Translations under genes and position numbers: made by a program | Assembly: GCF_019597925.1 (NCBI RefSeq) | Contig: NZ_CP080442.1 | Location: 1,220,001 to 1,284,000 of the forward strand | Direction of reading: 5' to 3' | Length of the DNA: 64,000 nucleotides | Source of the DNA: [Clostridium] scindens | Lineage (GTDB): Bacteria > Bacillota > Clostridia > Lachnospirales > Lachnospiraceae | Part shown: piece by piece, positions 46,244-56,065 of the stretch | Layout: each line of letters opens with the position of its first letter | Numbering within the stretch: the stretch's first letter is position 1 | Notes under the pieces: generated by a model | Databases searched by the model: none | Seen by the model: only the letters and a program-made list of their open reading frames with translations | Told to the model about the DNA's origin: nothing

Positions 46244-47467
46244 ATGGAGATCATAAAAGGCGGGGTTACCGCGGCAAAGGGATTTGAAGCAGCAAGCACG
46301 GCAGCAGGAATCAAGTATAAGGACCGGACGGATATGGCGCTGATCTACAGCCAGGCGCCTTGCGTGGCCGCCGGCACATTTACGAAGAATGTCGTAAAGG
46401 CTGCGCCGGTCAAATGGGATCAGCAGGTAGTCGGAAGCGGCGCCAAGGTTCAGGCGGTCGTGGTTAACTCTGGAATTGCCAATGCATGCACAGGAGCAGA
46501 AGGGTTTGGCTATTGCAAGGACACTGCCGTGGCTGCGGCCAAGGCTCTGGATATCTCTGAAGATGGCGTGCTCATAGGCTCTACCGGAGTCATTGGAAAA
46601 CAGATGCCGATCGATAAGCTGACTGCGGGCATTGATGTACTGGCTGAAAAGAAGAATGATACGCTGGAGAATGGCACAGAGGCAGCCAAGGCGATCATGA
46701 CAACGGATACCTGCGAGAAAGAGCTGGCAGCTGTCATAGAAGTGGGAGGCAAGAAGGTGACCATCGGCGGCATGGCCAAAGGTTCCGGCATGATTCACCC
46801 CAACATGTGCACCATGCTGGCGTTTATTACCACGGATGCCGTGATTGCCAAGGAGACCCTTCAGAAGGCGCTGAGCGGGGACGTGGATGATACCTACAAC
46901 ATGATATCCGTAGATGGGGATACTTCCACCAATGATACGGTGATTCTGCTGGCTAATGGTCTGGCAGGCAATCCGGAGATTGCGTATGGAAGCCCGGAGT
47001 ACGAGGAATTCGCGCTTGCCCTTCATACCATCAACGAGTATCTGGCCAAGAAGATCGCTGGGGACGGCGAAGGAGCCACGGCTCTGTTCGAAGTAAAGGC
47101 CATAGGATGCGAGAGCGTGGAGCAGGCCAAGACTCTTGCAAAATCCATCGTATGCTCCAATCTTACCAAGACGGCAATCGCCGGTCACGACGCTAACTGG
47201 GGCAGAATCCTCTGTGCGATGGGATATTCCGGCGCGCAGTTTGATCCGGAGAAGGTAGACCTGTTCTTTGAGAGCAAGGCAGGAAAGATCCAGATCATCG
47301 AAAATGGAACGGCAGTGGACTACAGCGAGGCAGAAGCCACGAAGATTCTCTCCGAGCCTGAGGTCACCGCTATCGCGGATGTGAAGATGGGAGCGGAGGA
47401 AGCAGCCGCATGGGGATGCGACCTGACCCATGGCTATATCGAGATCAATGCAGACTACAGAAGCTGA
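46244..47467 (+). CDS. argJ: Bifunctional ornithine acetyltransferase / N-acetylglutamate synthase
   Basis: A 407-residue self-processing enzyme that transfers acetyl from N-acetylornithine to glutamate, closing the acetyl cycle. Characteristic parts: TFTKNVVKAAPV, the oxyanion-hole STGVIG (about 110), and the processing site KGSGMIHPNMC-TML, where Thr190 becomes the nucleophile. The residue before the cut is Cys189 rather than the common Ala. AAGGAGG precedes the ATG. The C-terminus ends DLTHGYIEINADYRS as expected. Confidence 0.97.
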   Translation: MEIIKGGVTAAKGFEAASTAAGIKYKDRTDMALIYSQAPCVAAGTFTKNVVKAAPVKWDQQVVGSGAKVQAVVVNSGIANACTGAEGFGYCKDTAVAAAKALDISEDGVLIGSTGVIGKQMPIDKLTAGIDVLAEKKNDTLENGTEAAKAIMTTDTCEKELAAVIEVGGKKVTIGGMAKGSGMIHPNMCTMLAFITTDAVIAKETLQKALSGDVDDTYNMISVDGDTSTNDTVILLANGLAGNPEIAYGSPEYEEFALALHTINEYLAKKIAGDGEGATALFEVKAIGCESVEQAKTLAKSIVCSNLTKTAIAGHDANWGRILCAMGYSGAQFDPEKVDLFFESKAGKIQIIENGTAVDYSEAEATKILSEPEVTAIADVKMGAEEAAAWGCDLTHGYIEINADYRS

Positions 47468-47493
47468 TGCGAAAAAGAGGGGGCGAAGGAATC

Positions 47494-48393
47494 ATGAATC
47501 AATCAATGCAGAAATATCTGGATAAGGCGGAGGTGCTGATCGAAGCCCTGCCCTATATCCAAAGATTCAACCGGAAGATCATTGTCGTGAAGTATGGCGG
47601 AAGCGCCATGATCGATGAGGAACTCAAAGAACATGTCATCCAGGATGTGACTCTGCTGAAACTGGTAGGCTTCAAGCCGATCATCGTACACGGCGGCGGC
47701 AAGGAGATCAGCAAGTGGGTTGGCAAGGTAGGCATGGAGCCGGAGTTCGTCAACGGACTGCGGGTGACGGATGAAGCGACGATGGAACTGGCCGAGATGG
47801 TTCTCGGGAAAGTAAATAAAAGCCTGGTACAGCTGGTGGAAAGCCTGGGCGTGCGCGCGATCGGAATCAGCGGAAAAGACGGCGGATTGCTAAAAGTTGA
47901 AAAGAAACTGGCAGACGGCGAGGACATCGGATTCGTGGGGGACGTCAAAGAGGTGAATGCAGATATCCTTTATGACCTTTTGGAGAAGGATTTCCTTCCG
48001 ATTGTATGCCCGGTGGGACTGGACGATGAATTTAATACATATAATATCAATGCGGATGATGCCGCGTGTGCCATCGCTAGAGCGGTAAAGGCGGAGAAAC
48101 TAGCATTCCTTACGGATATCGAGGGCGTATATAAGGATCCGAAGGATCCGGATACCCTAATCTCGGAACTGCGGGTATCAGCCGGCAAACAGCTGATGGA
48201 GGAAGGCTATATTGGAGGCGGAATGCTCCCGAAACTTCAGAACTGTATTGACGCCATCGAGAACGGCGTTTCCAGAGTGCATATTCTGGATGGAAGAATT
48301 CCTCACTGCCTGCTTCTTGAGATATTCACCAACAAAGGAATCGGGACGGCAATTTTAAATGATACTGAGGAAAAATATTATCATGGAGAATAG
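47494..48393 (+). CDS. argB: N-acetylglutamate kinase
   Basis: A 299-residue amino-acid kinase, second arginine step. IVVKYGGSAM starts the fold; GGGKEISKWVGKVG (glycine-rich loop) and the C-terminal GGGMLPKLQNCIDAIENGV are conserved. The N-terminal helix (about 1-25, MQKYLDKAEVLIEALPYIQ) is the type linked to hexameric, arginine-inhibited enzymes. Start at 47494 behind GCGAAGGA; longer upstream frames run through the end of argJ and are not favoured. Confidence 0.97.
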   Translation: MNQSMQKYLDKAEVLIEALPYIQRFNRKIIVVKYGGSAMIDEELKEHVIQDVTLLKLVGFKPIIVHGGGKEISKWVGKVGMEPEFVNGLRVTDEATMELAEMVLGKVNKSLVQLVESLGVRAIGISGKDGGLLKVEKKLADGEDIGFVGDVKEVNADILYDLLEKDFLPIVCPVGLDDEFNTYNINADDAACAIARAVKAEKLAFLTDIEGVYKDPKDPDTLISELRVSAGKQLMEEGYIGGGMLPKLQNCIDAIENGVSRVHILDGRIPHCLLLEIFTNKGIGTAILNDTEEKYYHGE

Positions 48394-48395
48394 AA

Positions 48396-49571
48396 ATGAA
48401 TAAATATATAGAAGAGACAAACAGTGGGCTTGTGCACACTTATAATCGCTTTCCGCTGGTGCTGGACCGGGGGGAAGGAGTCTATCTTTACGATGAAAAA
48501 GGCGACAAATATCTGGACTTTGCAGGAGGCATAGCTGTATCCGGCCTGGGATATGGCTGCCAGGAATTAAATGATGCCCTGAAAAGCCAGATAGACAAGA
48601 TGATTCACAGTTCCAACCTATACTATAATACGACCTGCGGACATGCGGCGGAAGAACTGAAGCGTATCAGCGGGATGGACAGGGTATTCTTTACCAACAG
48701 CGGAACAGAGGCCATTGAAGGCGCGCTGAAGGCAGCCAGGAAATACGCGTATAAAAAGCAGACCGGGCGGTATGAATTCATTGCAATGGAGAATTCATTT
48801 CATGGCAGGAGCATGGGCGCATTGTCGGTGACGGGAAGCGATGCTTACCGGGAACCCTTCGAGCCATTGGTTCCGGGCGTGTCGTTTGCAGAATTCAATA
48901 ACCTTGACAGCGTCAAGGCTCTGGTGACCAGTCAGACTTGCGCGATTATCTTAGAGCCTCTCCAGGGAGAAGGTGGAATTAATGTTGCCACAGAAGAATT
49001 CATGGCCGGAATCCGAAAACTTTGCGACGATGAAGGCATACTGATGATCTGCGACGAGATTCAGTGCGGCATGGGACGGACCGGCGCTATGTTTGCCTAC
49101 CAGTCTTATGGAACTAAGCCGGATATTATCGCTATGGCCAAGGCTATCGGAAGCGGCATGCCGGTAGGTGCATTTGCCATGACGGAAGCGGTGGCGGAGT
49201 TTTCTCTGGAGCCTGGGGATCATGGAACGACCTATGGGGGAAATCCGCTGGCCTGCATGGCAGTAAGCAAGACGATAGAAATCTTTGAGAAGAAAAATAT
49301 GATCTCCCATGTGCAGGAAATTGGCGCCTATCTGGCAGAACAGCTGGAGAGGCTGGTGCAGGAAAAAGACTGCGTGATCGCGAGAAAAGGAAAAGGCCTG
49401 ATTCAGGGAATCGAGATATCAAAGCCCGTAGGAGAAGTAACAAACGCCGCGCTTAAGGAAGGGCTTCTGGTTATCAGCGCCAGGGGAAACGTGATCCGTC
49501 TGGTTCCGCCTCTTGTGATAGAGAAGCAGCATGTGGATGAAATGATCGATAAATTGTCAAAAGTGCTATAG
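48396..49571 (+). CDS. argD: Acetylornithine aminotransferase
   Basis: A 391-residue PLP enzyme, fourth arginine step (also usable for lysine synthesis). Schiff-base Lys249 lies in IIAMAKAIGSGMPVGAF; the PLP-binding Asp is in ICDEIQCGMGRTG; FTNSGTEAIEGALKAARKY and TYGGNPLACMA are typical. It starts two bases after argB. No terminator is obvious before the next gene, so read-through is possible. Confidence 0.96.
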   Translation: MNKYIEETNSGLVHTYNRFPLVLDRGEGVYLYDEKGDKYLDFAGGIAVSGLGYGCQELNDALKSQIDKMIHSSNLYYNTTCGHAAEELKRISGMDRVFFTNSGTEAIEGALKAARKYAYKKQTGRYEFIAMENSFHGRSMGALSVTGSDAYREPFEPLVPGVSFAEFNNLDSVKALVTSQTCAIILEPLQGEGGINVATEEFMAGIRKLCDDEGILMICDEIQCGMGRTGAMFAYQSYGTKPDIIAMAKAIGSGMPVGAFAMTEAVAEFSLEPGDHGTTYGGNPLACMAVSKTIEIFEKKNMISHVQEIGAYLAEQLERLVQEKDCVIARKGKGLIQGIEISKPVGEVTNAALKEGLLVISARGNVIRLVPPLVIEKQHVDEMIDKLSKVL

Positions 49572-49627
49572 ACATAAAAAAACAATCATTGGATATACTA
49601 TCTACAGGAATGTAGGAGGTATATCTG

Positions 49628-50059
49628 ATGATTGGTTTTTTTATTGCGCTTTTATCCGGGGCGCTGATGAGCGTCCAGGGAGTATTTAATACACAGGTTA
49701 CAAAGACGACAGGCATGTGGGTGAGCAATGCATGGGTGCAGTTAAGCGCATTTGCGCTGTGCCTGGTGGCATGGCTGATCGCGGGGAGGGACAGTGTTAC
49801 TACCCTGGCAAAAGTAGAGCCGAAATACGTCCTTTTAGGAGGCGTCATCGGGGCAGGCATTACCTGGACCGTAATCAAAAGCATGGAGCAGCTGGGACCT
49901 GCCAAAGCGGCGCTTCTCATCGTCATTTCACAGTTGATCGTCGCCTACGTGATAGAGCTTCTTGGCTTGTTCGGCGTGGATAAGGAGCCTTTGGAATGGC
50001 GTAAGATAATCGGCATGGTGATTGCGCTGATTGGAGTTGCAATTTTCCAATGGAAATAG
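49628..50059 (+). CDS. DMT family protein of the YdcZ (DUF606) type
   Basis: A 143-residue membrane protein with about five spans, a half-size member of the drug/metabolite superfamily. IGFFIALLSGALMSVQGVFNTQ is the family's first span. GTAGGAGGT precedes the ATG. It probably acts as a dimer; the transported compound is unknown. Its place after argD might hint at amino-acid export but this is only positional. Confidence 0.85.
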   Translation: MIGFFIALLSGALMSVQGVFNTQVTKTTGMWVSNAWVQLSAFALCLVAWLIAGRDSVTTLAKVEPKYVLLGGVIGAGITWTVIKSMEQLGPAKAALLIVISQLIVAYVIELLGLFGVDKEPLEWRKIIGMVIALIGVAIFQWK

Positions 50060-50125
50060 TACAATAATTTTATCTAGGCATAATCGGGGTATTTGCAGTT
50101 TCGACAGACTGTAAAGGAGTTTTTT

Positions 50126-50734
50126 ATGCATAGAAATAGAATAAAAATGATATGTTTTACTATCGGTTTTACAATGACGGCCCTCCTGGCCGGATGTTCC
50201 AGGAAACAGGACGCCAGGACTGTGGAACTGTCGGAGGCAAAAGAAGGCAGCGTTGCCGAAGAAAAAGAAGAAGAGACAGAAGAAAGCGCCATTGAGGAAA
50301 ACGAAGAGATCTATGTACATGTATGCGGGAAGGTAAATCAGCCGGGCGTATACTGCCTTCCGACAGGCAGCAGGCTGTATGAGGCAATTGAGGCGGCTGG
50401 AGGGCTTAAGGAAGGTGCGGCGGCAGAATCTCTGAACCAGGCACAGGAGGCCCAGGACGGACAGCAGATCTACGTTCCTTCCATAGAAGAGGCGTCCGGG
50501 GGAGAAGCATCAGAAGCGGGAGTACCGGCTGAGGCATCCGATGGAAAGATGAATCTTAATACGGCAGCCAAAGAGCAGCTGATGACCTTAACTGGAATCG
50601 GAGAGGCCAAAGCAGCGGCGATCATCCGCTACCGGGAAGAGAACGGAGGCTTTCGGAGCATAGAAGAATTAATGGAAGTAGAAGGAATCAAGGAAGGCGT
50701 ATTTAACAAAATCAAAGACCAGATCAAGATTTAA
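50126..50734 (+). CDS. comEA: ComEA-like lipoprotein with SLBB and helix-hairpin-helix domains
   Basis: A 202-residue exported DNA-binding protein. Lipobox LLAGC gives lipidated Cys23 or so instead of the plain membrane anchor of Bacillus ComEA. An acidic linker (about 30-60) is followed by an SLBB-type domain (IYVHVCGKVNQPGVYCLP) and a C-terminal double helix-hairpin-helix (MNLNTAAKEQLMTLTGIGEAKAAAII, with the GIG core). ATG at 50126 behind AAAGGAG. It likely binds incoming DNA for the ComEC channel, encoded 3 kb downstream. Confidence 0.88.
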   Translation: MHRNRIKMICFTIGFTMTALLAGCSRKQDARTVELSEAKEGSVAEEKEEETEESAIEENEEIYVHVCGKVNQPGVYCLPTGSRLYEAIEAAGGLKEGAAAESLNQAQEAQDGQQIYVPSIEEASGGEASEAGVPAEASDGKMNLNTAAKEQLMTLTGIGEAKAAAIIRYREENGGFRSIEELMEVEGIKEGVFNKIKDQIKI

Positions 50735-50749
50735 TAAGGGAGATAAGTA

Positions 50750-51439
50750 ATGAGTAGACGTGTATTGGTTGTGGATGATGAAAAACTAATCGTGAAAGGC
50801 ATCCGTTTCAGCCTGGAGCAGGATGGAATGGAGGTTGACTGCGCTTATGATGGGGAAGAGGCGCTGAAACTGGCGAAAGAGAATGCATATGATATGATTC
50901 TTCTGGATATTATGCTGCCAAAGCATGATGGCTTTGAAGTGTGCCAGCAGATCCGGGAATTTTCCGATGTTCCGATAGTAATGCTGACTGCCAGGGGAGA
51001 TGACATGGATAAGATACTGGGCCTGGAGTACGGGGCGGACGATTACATAACAAAGCCGTTTAACATCCTGGAAGTCAAGGCGCGCATCAAGGCGATCATG
51101 CGCCGTACCAGTAAGAGAGATAAAGCCCAGCCCAATGACAAGATTATTATCAAGGGCGATATGAAGATAGACTGCGAAAGCAGAAGGGTATTCATTGGAG
51201 AGAAGGAAATTAATCTGACGGCCAAGGAGTTCGACTTGCTGGAACTGCTGGCTATGAATCCGAATAAGGTATACAGCCGGGAGAATCTGCTGAATATCGT
51301 ATGGGGCTATGAGTATCCGGGAGATGCAAGAACAGTGGACGTACATATCCGGAGGCTGCGGGAGAAGATAGAGACGAATCCAAGCGATCCGAAGTACGTT
51401 TATACAAAATGGGGAGTTGGTTATTATTTCAGGGGTTAG
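50750..51439 (+). CDS. OmpR/PhoB-family response regulator
   Basis: A 229-residue regulator. Receiver domain about 4-118 with Asp9-Asp10, phospho-acceptor Asp53 in LLDIMLPKHDG, Thr in MLTARG and Lys in ITKPF. The winged-helix output domain (about 130-228) ends DARTVDVHIRRLREKIE and VGYYFRG. It starts 16 bases after the comEA-like gene and its 3' end overlaps the kinase gene by 23 bases, so the two form a cognate pair. Closest in type to WalR/YycF or PhoP, but the context with competence genes differs. Confidence 0.95.
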   Translation: MSRRVLVVDDEKLIVKGIRFSLEQDGMEVDCAYDGEEALKLAKENAYDMILLDIMLPKHDGFEVCQQIREFSDVPIVMLTARGDDMDKILGLEYGADDYITKPFNILEVKARIKAIMRRTSKRDKAQPNDKIIIKGDMKIDCESRRVFIGEKEINLTAKEFDLLELLAMNPNKVYSRENLLNIVWGYEYPGDARTVDVHIRRLREKIETNPSDPKYVYTKWGVGYYFRG

Positions 51440-52862
51440 GAAGTATTTTAAACACAGGATATTCAAGAGTCTCCGCTTTCGGATTATCCTTCTGGTTATG
51501 CTGGCAGGGATTATTCCCGGGATAATCATGAAGGCGGTGATTCTGAACAGTTATGAGAAGAGGGCAGTCGATGTACGGACTGCAGAGATACAGAATCAAT
51601 GTACAATTCTATGTAACCAGCTGAGTAACTCCAGTTACTTGGACGGTATTACATCCGAAGTGATCAAAAGCGAGCTGGTTCAACTGTCCAATATATACAA
51701 TGGACGAGTCATGGTCATCGCAAATGATTTCCGAATTGCTGAAGATACATACGATATGGATAAGGGAAAGACCATCGTGTCGGAAGATGTCATCCGGTGC
51801 TTCCAGGGAAAGGGCACCAGTAATTATGATGCAAAAAATAAGTATATTGAGGTGACATCGCCAATCCTGGATGGAAATACGGAGGCGGTCACCGGAGTCA
51901 TGCTGGTCAGCGTTTCTACGGATACCATCGTGGACAGCCTTGTCGTCCTGGATGGAAAGGCTAGCATTGTTGGCATTACCATAGGAGTGGTAGTCCTGGT
52001 GCTGGCATCTCTTGCGGGGTTTGTGATGGTGAAGCCTTTCCAGCGCATCACGCGTTCCATATCGGCCGTGACGGAAGGATACGATGACAATTATCTCCAT
52101 GAAAATGCCTATACTGAGACACAGCTGATCTCAGACGCATTCAATAAGATGCTGGGTAGGATGAGGGTTCTGGATGATTCCAGGAATGAATTCGTCTCCA
52201 ATGTGTCCCATGAACTGAAGACGCCTCTTACTTCCATGAAGGTACTTGCAGATTCCCTTCTGACGCAGGAAGATGTTCCGGCTGAATTGTATAAGGAATT
52301 CATGGGAGACTTATCCGAAGAGATCGAGAGGGAGAATAAGATCATCAATGACCTGCTGTCTCTGGTTAAGATGGACAAGACGGCAAATACGCTGAATATT
52401 AAGTCGGAGAATATGAACACCCTGGTAGAAAAGATTCTGAAGCGGCTGCGTCCAATCGCGGCAACCCGGAATATTGAAGTGGTATTTGAAAGTTTCAGGC
52501 CGGTAACTGCGGAAGTAGATGAGATGAAGCTGTCTCTTGCGATTTCGAATCTGGTGGAAAATGCCATCAAGTACAATAAAGATGATGGCTGGATCCACGT
52601 ATCTTTGAATGCGGACCATAAGTATTGCTACATCGAGGTGGCGGATTCCGGTATTGGAATTCCGGAAGAATCGGCAGAGCATATCTTCGAGAGATTTTAC
52701 CGCGTGGACAAGTCTCATTCCAGGGAAATTGGCGGAACCGGACTTGGCCTGGCCATTGCAAGAAGCGCGGTTTTGATGCACAGAGGAGCGATCAAGGTGT
52801 ACAGCCAGCTGGGCGAGGGAACTACATTTACCATACGTATCCCATTGACATATGTATCATAG
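51417..52862 (+). CDS. Sensor histidine kinase
   Basis: A 481-residue membrane kinase. First span about 20-40, extracytoplasmic sensor about 41-180, second span about 181-205, HAMP about 205-255, then HisKA with His265 in FVSNVSHELKTPLTSM, and an ATPase domain with NLVENAIKYN, DSGIGIP and GTGLGLAI. The TTG at 51417 is used because GGGGAG lies next to it and no other start fits before the first span; this start is uncertain by a few codons. Partner of the overlapping response regulator. Confidence 0.92.
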   Translation: MVIISGVRKYFKHRIFKSLRFRIILLVMLAGIIPGIIMKAVILNSYEKRAVDVRTAEIQNQCTILCNQLSNSSYLDGITSEVIKSELVQLSNIYNGRVMVIANDFRIAEDTYDMDKGKTIVSEDVIRCFQGKGTSNYDAKNKYIEVTSPILDGNTEAVTGVMLVSVSTDTIVDSLVVLDGKASIVGITIGVVVLVLASLAGFVMVKPFQRITRSISAVTEGYDDNYLHENAYTETQLISDAFNKMLGRMRVLDDSRNEFVSNVSHELKTPLTSMKVLADSLLTQEDVPAELYKEFMGDLSEEIERENKIINDLLSLVKMDKTANTLNIKSENMNTLVEKILKRLRPIAATRNIEVVFESFRPVTAEVDEMKLSLAISNLVENAIKYNKDDGWIHVSLNADHKYCYIEVADSGIGIPEESAEHIFERFYRVDKSHSREIGGTGLGLAIARSAVLMHRGAIKVYSQLGEGTTFTIRIPLTYVS

Positions 52863-52878
52863 TTCGGAGGTAAGAGGT

Positions 52879-53805
52879 ATGAAAAATAAATTTTGGTCCA
52901 GCCTGTGCATTGCGCTGTGCGTCCTCCTTCTTGCCGGGTGCGGAAAGGGAAAGGAGCCGGATGGCTCCGGCACATATCTGTACTATGTGAACCAGAAGGG
53001 CACCGGGCTGGTTAAGGAATCCTATAAGATCAAAGGCGATTCTGTGGAGGATGAGATTAAAGATGTGCTGAAAACAATGAAGAAAGAGCCAGACTCCATT
53101 GATTATAAAAGCGTGTTCCCCAAAGAGGTACGCATCAAGACCTGGACACTGAATGATACTAAGCTGGATCTTCATTTTAATGGAAGTTATAAGGATATGC
53201 CGCTGGCATCCGAGGTGCTGCTTCGGGCGGCGGTGGTCCAGACGCTGGTACAGATTGCCGGCGTGGACTATATAGACTTCTTCATAGAGGATGAGCCGCT
53301 TACGGACAGGAACGGAAACCTGATCGGATACATGCGGGCCGAAGATTTTATACAGAATACGGGCTCTTCTTTGCATTCTTATCAACAGGGGGAACTGCGC
53401 CTTTATTTTGCCAATGACAAGGGCGATAAACTGGTGAGGGAGGATGTAAGCGTCCGGTATAACAGTAATATCTCCATTGAGAAACTGATCGTGGAGCAGC
53501 TGATAAAGGGACCTTCATCAGATAAGGGAAAGCCGGTGATCCCGCCGGAGACGAAAGTCCTGGGGGTATCGTTAAAAGACAGCATCTGCTATGTGAACCT
53601 GGATGAAGGGTTTCTCAACAATGCCTATGTGCTAAATCCCAGGCTTACGGTGTATTCCATCGTCAATTCGGTGATAGACGGAGGCAATTCCAGCAGGGTA
53701 CAGATATCCATCAATGGAGAATCCGATATCAAGTATATGGACAGCATTGATCTGAGCAAGCCTTTGTCCAGAGACCTGGATATTGTGGAGGAGAGTGAAA
53801 AATGA
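52879..53805 (+). CDS. GerMN-domain lipoprotein
   Basis: A 308-residue exported lipoprotein (lipobox LLAGC, starting MKNKFWSSLCIALCVLLLAGC) with two GerMN-type repeats (about 60-165 and 175-290), recognisable from RNGNLIGYMRAEDF and ETKVLGVSLKDSICYVNLDEGF. Related domains occur in spore-germination protein GerM and in LpqB, which works with a two-component system. That is the arrangement here, where it directly follows the kinase. Start at 52879 after CGGAGGTAAGAGG. Confidence 0.9.
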   Translation: MKNKFWSSLCIALCVLLLAGCGKGKEPDGSGTYLYYVNQKGTGLVKESYKIKGDSVEDEIKDVLKTMKKEPDSIDYKSVFPKEVRIKTWTLNDTKLDLHFNGSYKDMPLASEVLLRAAVVQTLVQIAGVDYIDFFIEDEPLTDRNGNLIGYMRAEDFIQNTGSSLHSYQQGELRLYFANDKGDKLVREDVSVRYNSNISIEKLIVEQLIKGPSSDKGKPVIPPETKVLGVSLKDSICYVNLDEGFLNNAYVLNPRLTVYSIVNSVIDGGNSSRVQISINGESDIKYMDSIDLSKPLSRDLDIVEESEK

Positions 53806-56027
53806 AAAACAGGCCGCTGTTATGTACATGCCTGATACTGCTGGCGGGGGTCGTCTTAAGCGTTTTCGCGGGAGACAGCGCGCTGATCCGCCAGCTGCGG
53901 CCCTCCCCGCTGGAAATACGCGCGAAGCAGGGAGAGGTGCTTGCCATTACCGGCCAGGCATATAAGATCGAGAAAAGAGAGAAGCATCAGGCAGTCTATC
54001 TAAAGAATAATTCTATTTTACAAATTCAAAAAGATCAGAAACAATCGTTTCAAGAATCCAAGTTTATTCTATATACAGATCCCGAAATACAGATACATAT
54101 CGGCAATGCCATAAGGGCTGCAGGAGAATTGTCCTTTTTCCAAAATGCCCGCAATCCGGGGAATTTTGACCAGAAACTCTATTATCAGAGACAGGACATC
54201 CATGGGTCGGCCTGGGCCAAAGAGGTAGAAGTCGTGGACGACTCCATATGGAAGATCAGGGACTGGCTGTCCGAATTCCGCAGCCAGTGGAAGAAGGCAC
54301 TGATCCAGGCAATGGGGGAGAAGGATGGCAATGTCCTAAGCGCAATGCTGCTGGGAGAAAAGTCCGAGATGGATCCGGACACGAAGGAACTGTATCAGGT
54401 GAGCGGAATCGGGCATATCCTGGCCATCTCCGGGCTTCACCTGTCCTTTATCGGTATCGGGGCGTACCGAATCTTTAGAAGGATGACAGGCTCCTATACG
54501 GCAGGAGGCATCGCAGGCATCCTGCTTCTGGTCCTATACGTCATGATGATCGGGGTTACGATATCCGCTGTCCGTGCTTTGGTCATGTTCTTATTCCGGG
54601 TGGGCGCGGATATGACGGGACGGCATTATGACCCGCCTACGGCACTTGCGGCAGCAGCGGCGGCTGTCCTTTTATGGAGGCCGCTTAGCCTGTATGACGG
54701 AGGCTTCTGGCTGTCCTTTGGAGCGGTATTTGCCATGATCATCGTCCTCCCCATCTTCAAGGGGCTGCCAGTGCAAGGCTTCTGGGCAAGCGTGAGCATC
54801 AACCTTACGATACTTCCTGTCATGTTATTCTATTTCTTTGAATTTCCACCCTACTCCCTACTTCTGAACCTGTTCGTAATTCCCTTGATGTCTGCCATGC
54901 TGTTTTTGGGCTTGCTGGGAAGCGCTGCGTATGCGGCAGGCATTCCCATAGCCGTCTTTGGGCTTCGAATCTGCAAGGTAATTCTCTGGCTTTATGAGAA
55001 ATGCAGTGAGATTGGCATGGGCATACCCGGGGCGCGTATGATTGCAGGAAAGCCCCGACTGTGGCAGATCGCGGCTTACTATATCCTGCTGGCGGCAGCA
55101 CTGGTATTCCTTAGGCGGCTGCGCCGGAAAGAAATAAAGAAAGCCTCCGGGATGGAAACTGCGGGCAGGATAAGAATCATGCCATTGCTTGCCCTTGCCG
55201 CCGGAATTTTCATACTGACATTTCGGTTCGGAGAAGAAGGAAGACTGTCGGTGACGATATTGGATGTAGGGCAGGGAGACGGGATATTCATCCAAGGCCC
55301 AGCTGGCGGCACCTATCTGATTGACGGAGGAAGCAGCGATATAAAGAAGGTAGGGCAATACCGGATAGAGCCGTTCCTCAAATCCCGCGGAGTGGGGAGG
55401 TTGGACTATGTCCTGATATCCCACGGCGACAGCGACCATATGAACGGCGTGGCAGACCTTATTGAGCGCAGAAAGATCGGCATAGAGATCGGCACCCTGG
55501 TACTGCCGATGCAGGAGGCGTGGGATGAATCTCTTTGCAGCCTTGCTGATATGGCGCGCCAGGCAGGGATACAAGTGGCGGAGATCGGGCCGGGACAAGG
55601 CATCCAGGAGAAGGAGGCGGCCTTATCCTGCATCCAGCCGGCAAAAGGGGATGAGATCCAGCCAGGCAATGAAGCGTCCATGGTCCTGGCCCTTTCAAGC
55701 GGGGAGTTTGATATGCTGCTTAGCGGGGACGTGGAAGGGAAGGGGGAAGAACTGCTGACAGAACGCCTGACAAAAACGGAGCAGGCCCGGACTTGGGAGG
55801 TGCTGAAAGTGGCGCACCATGGGTCCAGAAATTCTACGAGCGAACGCTTCCTTCAGAGTGTTCAGCCGGCATTTGCCATCATATCCGCAGGGGAGCAGAA
55901 CCGCTATGGACATCCTCATCAGGAGACGCTTGTTCGTCTTAAAGAAAGGGGAATAAAGATCTATTCTACCCAGGACAAAGGCGCGGTTATGATAGAGGTC
56001 AAGGATGGAAAAATGACCATCTACTGA
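53802..56027 (+). CDS. comEC: DNA internalization channel protein ComEC/Rec2
   Basis: A 741-residue polytopic membrane protein. An N-terminal OB-like domain is followed by the Competence domain (about 190-440) with GHILAISGLHLSFIGIG, and a C-terminal metallo-beta-lactamase-like domain with DVGQGDGIFIQ, SHGDSDHMNGV and LSGDVEG plus the late VAHHGSRNST. It overlaps the GerMN gene by four bases. With the ComEA-like lipoprotein at the head of the cluster, it supports a DNA-uptake route, though the pilus genes are not in this window. Confidence 0.96.
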   Translation: MKNRPLLCTCLILLAGVVLSVFAGDSALIRQLRPSPLEIRAKQGEVLAITGQAYKIEKREKHQAVYLKNNSILQIQKDQKQSFQESKFILYTDPEIQIHIGNAIRAAGELSFFQNARNPGNFDQKLYYQRQDIHGSAWAKEVEVVDDSIWKIRDWLSEFRSQWKKALIQAMGEKDGNVLSAMLLGEKSEMDPDTKELYQVSGIGHILAISGLHLSFIGIGAYRIFRRMTGSYTAGGIAGILLLVLYVMMIGVTISAVRALVMFLFRVGADMTGRHYDPPTALAAAAAAVLLWRPLSLYDGGFWLSFGAVFAMIIVLPIFKGLPVQGFWASVSINLTILPVMLFYFFEFPPYSLLLNLFVIPLMSAMLFLGLLGSAAYAAGIPIAVFGLRICKVILWLYEKCSEIGMGIPGARMIAGKPRLWQIAAYYILLAAALVFLRRLRRKEIKKASGMETAGRIRIMPLLALAAGIFILTFRFGEEGRLSVTILDVGQGDGIFIQGPAGGTYLIDGGSSDIKKVGQYRIEPFLKSRGVGRLDYVLISHGDSDHMNGVADLIERRKIGIEIGTLVLPMQEAWDESLCSLADMARQAGIQVAEIGPGQGIQEKEAALSCIQPAKGDEIQPGNEASMVLALSSGEFDMLLSGDVEGKGEELLTERLTKTEQARTWEVLKVAHHGSRNSTSERFLQSVQPAFAIISAGEQNRYGHPHQETLVRLKERGIKIYSTQDKGAVMIEVKDGKMTIY

Positions 56028-56065
56028 AAATTGGAAAATCTGGGGTAGAAAAAATAGTTTTCTTA

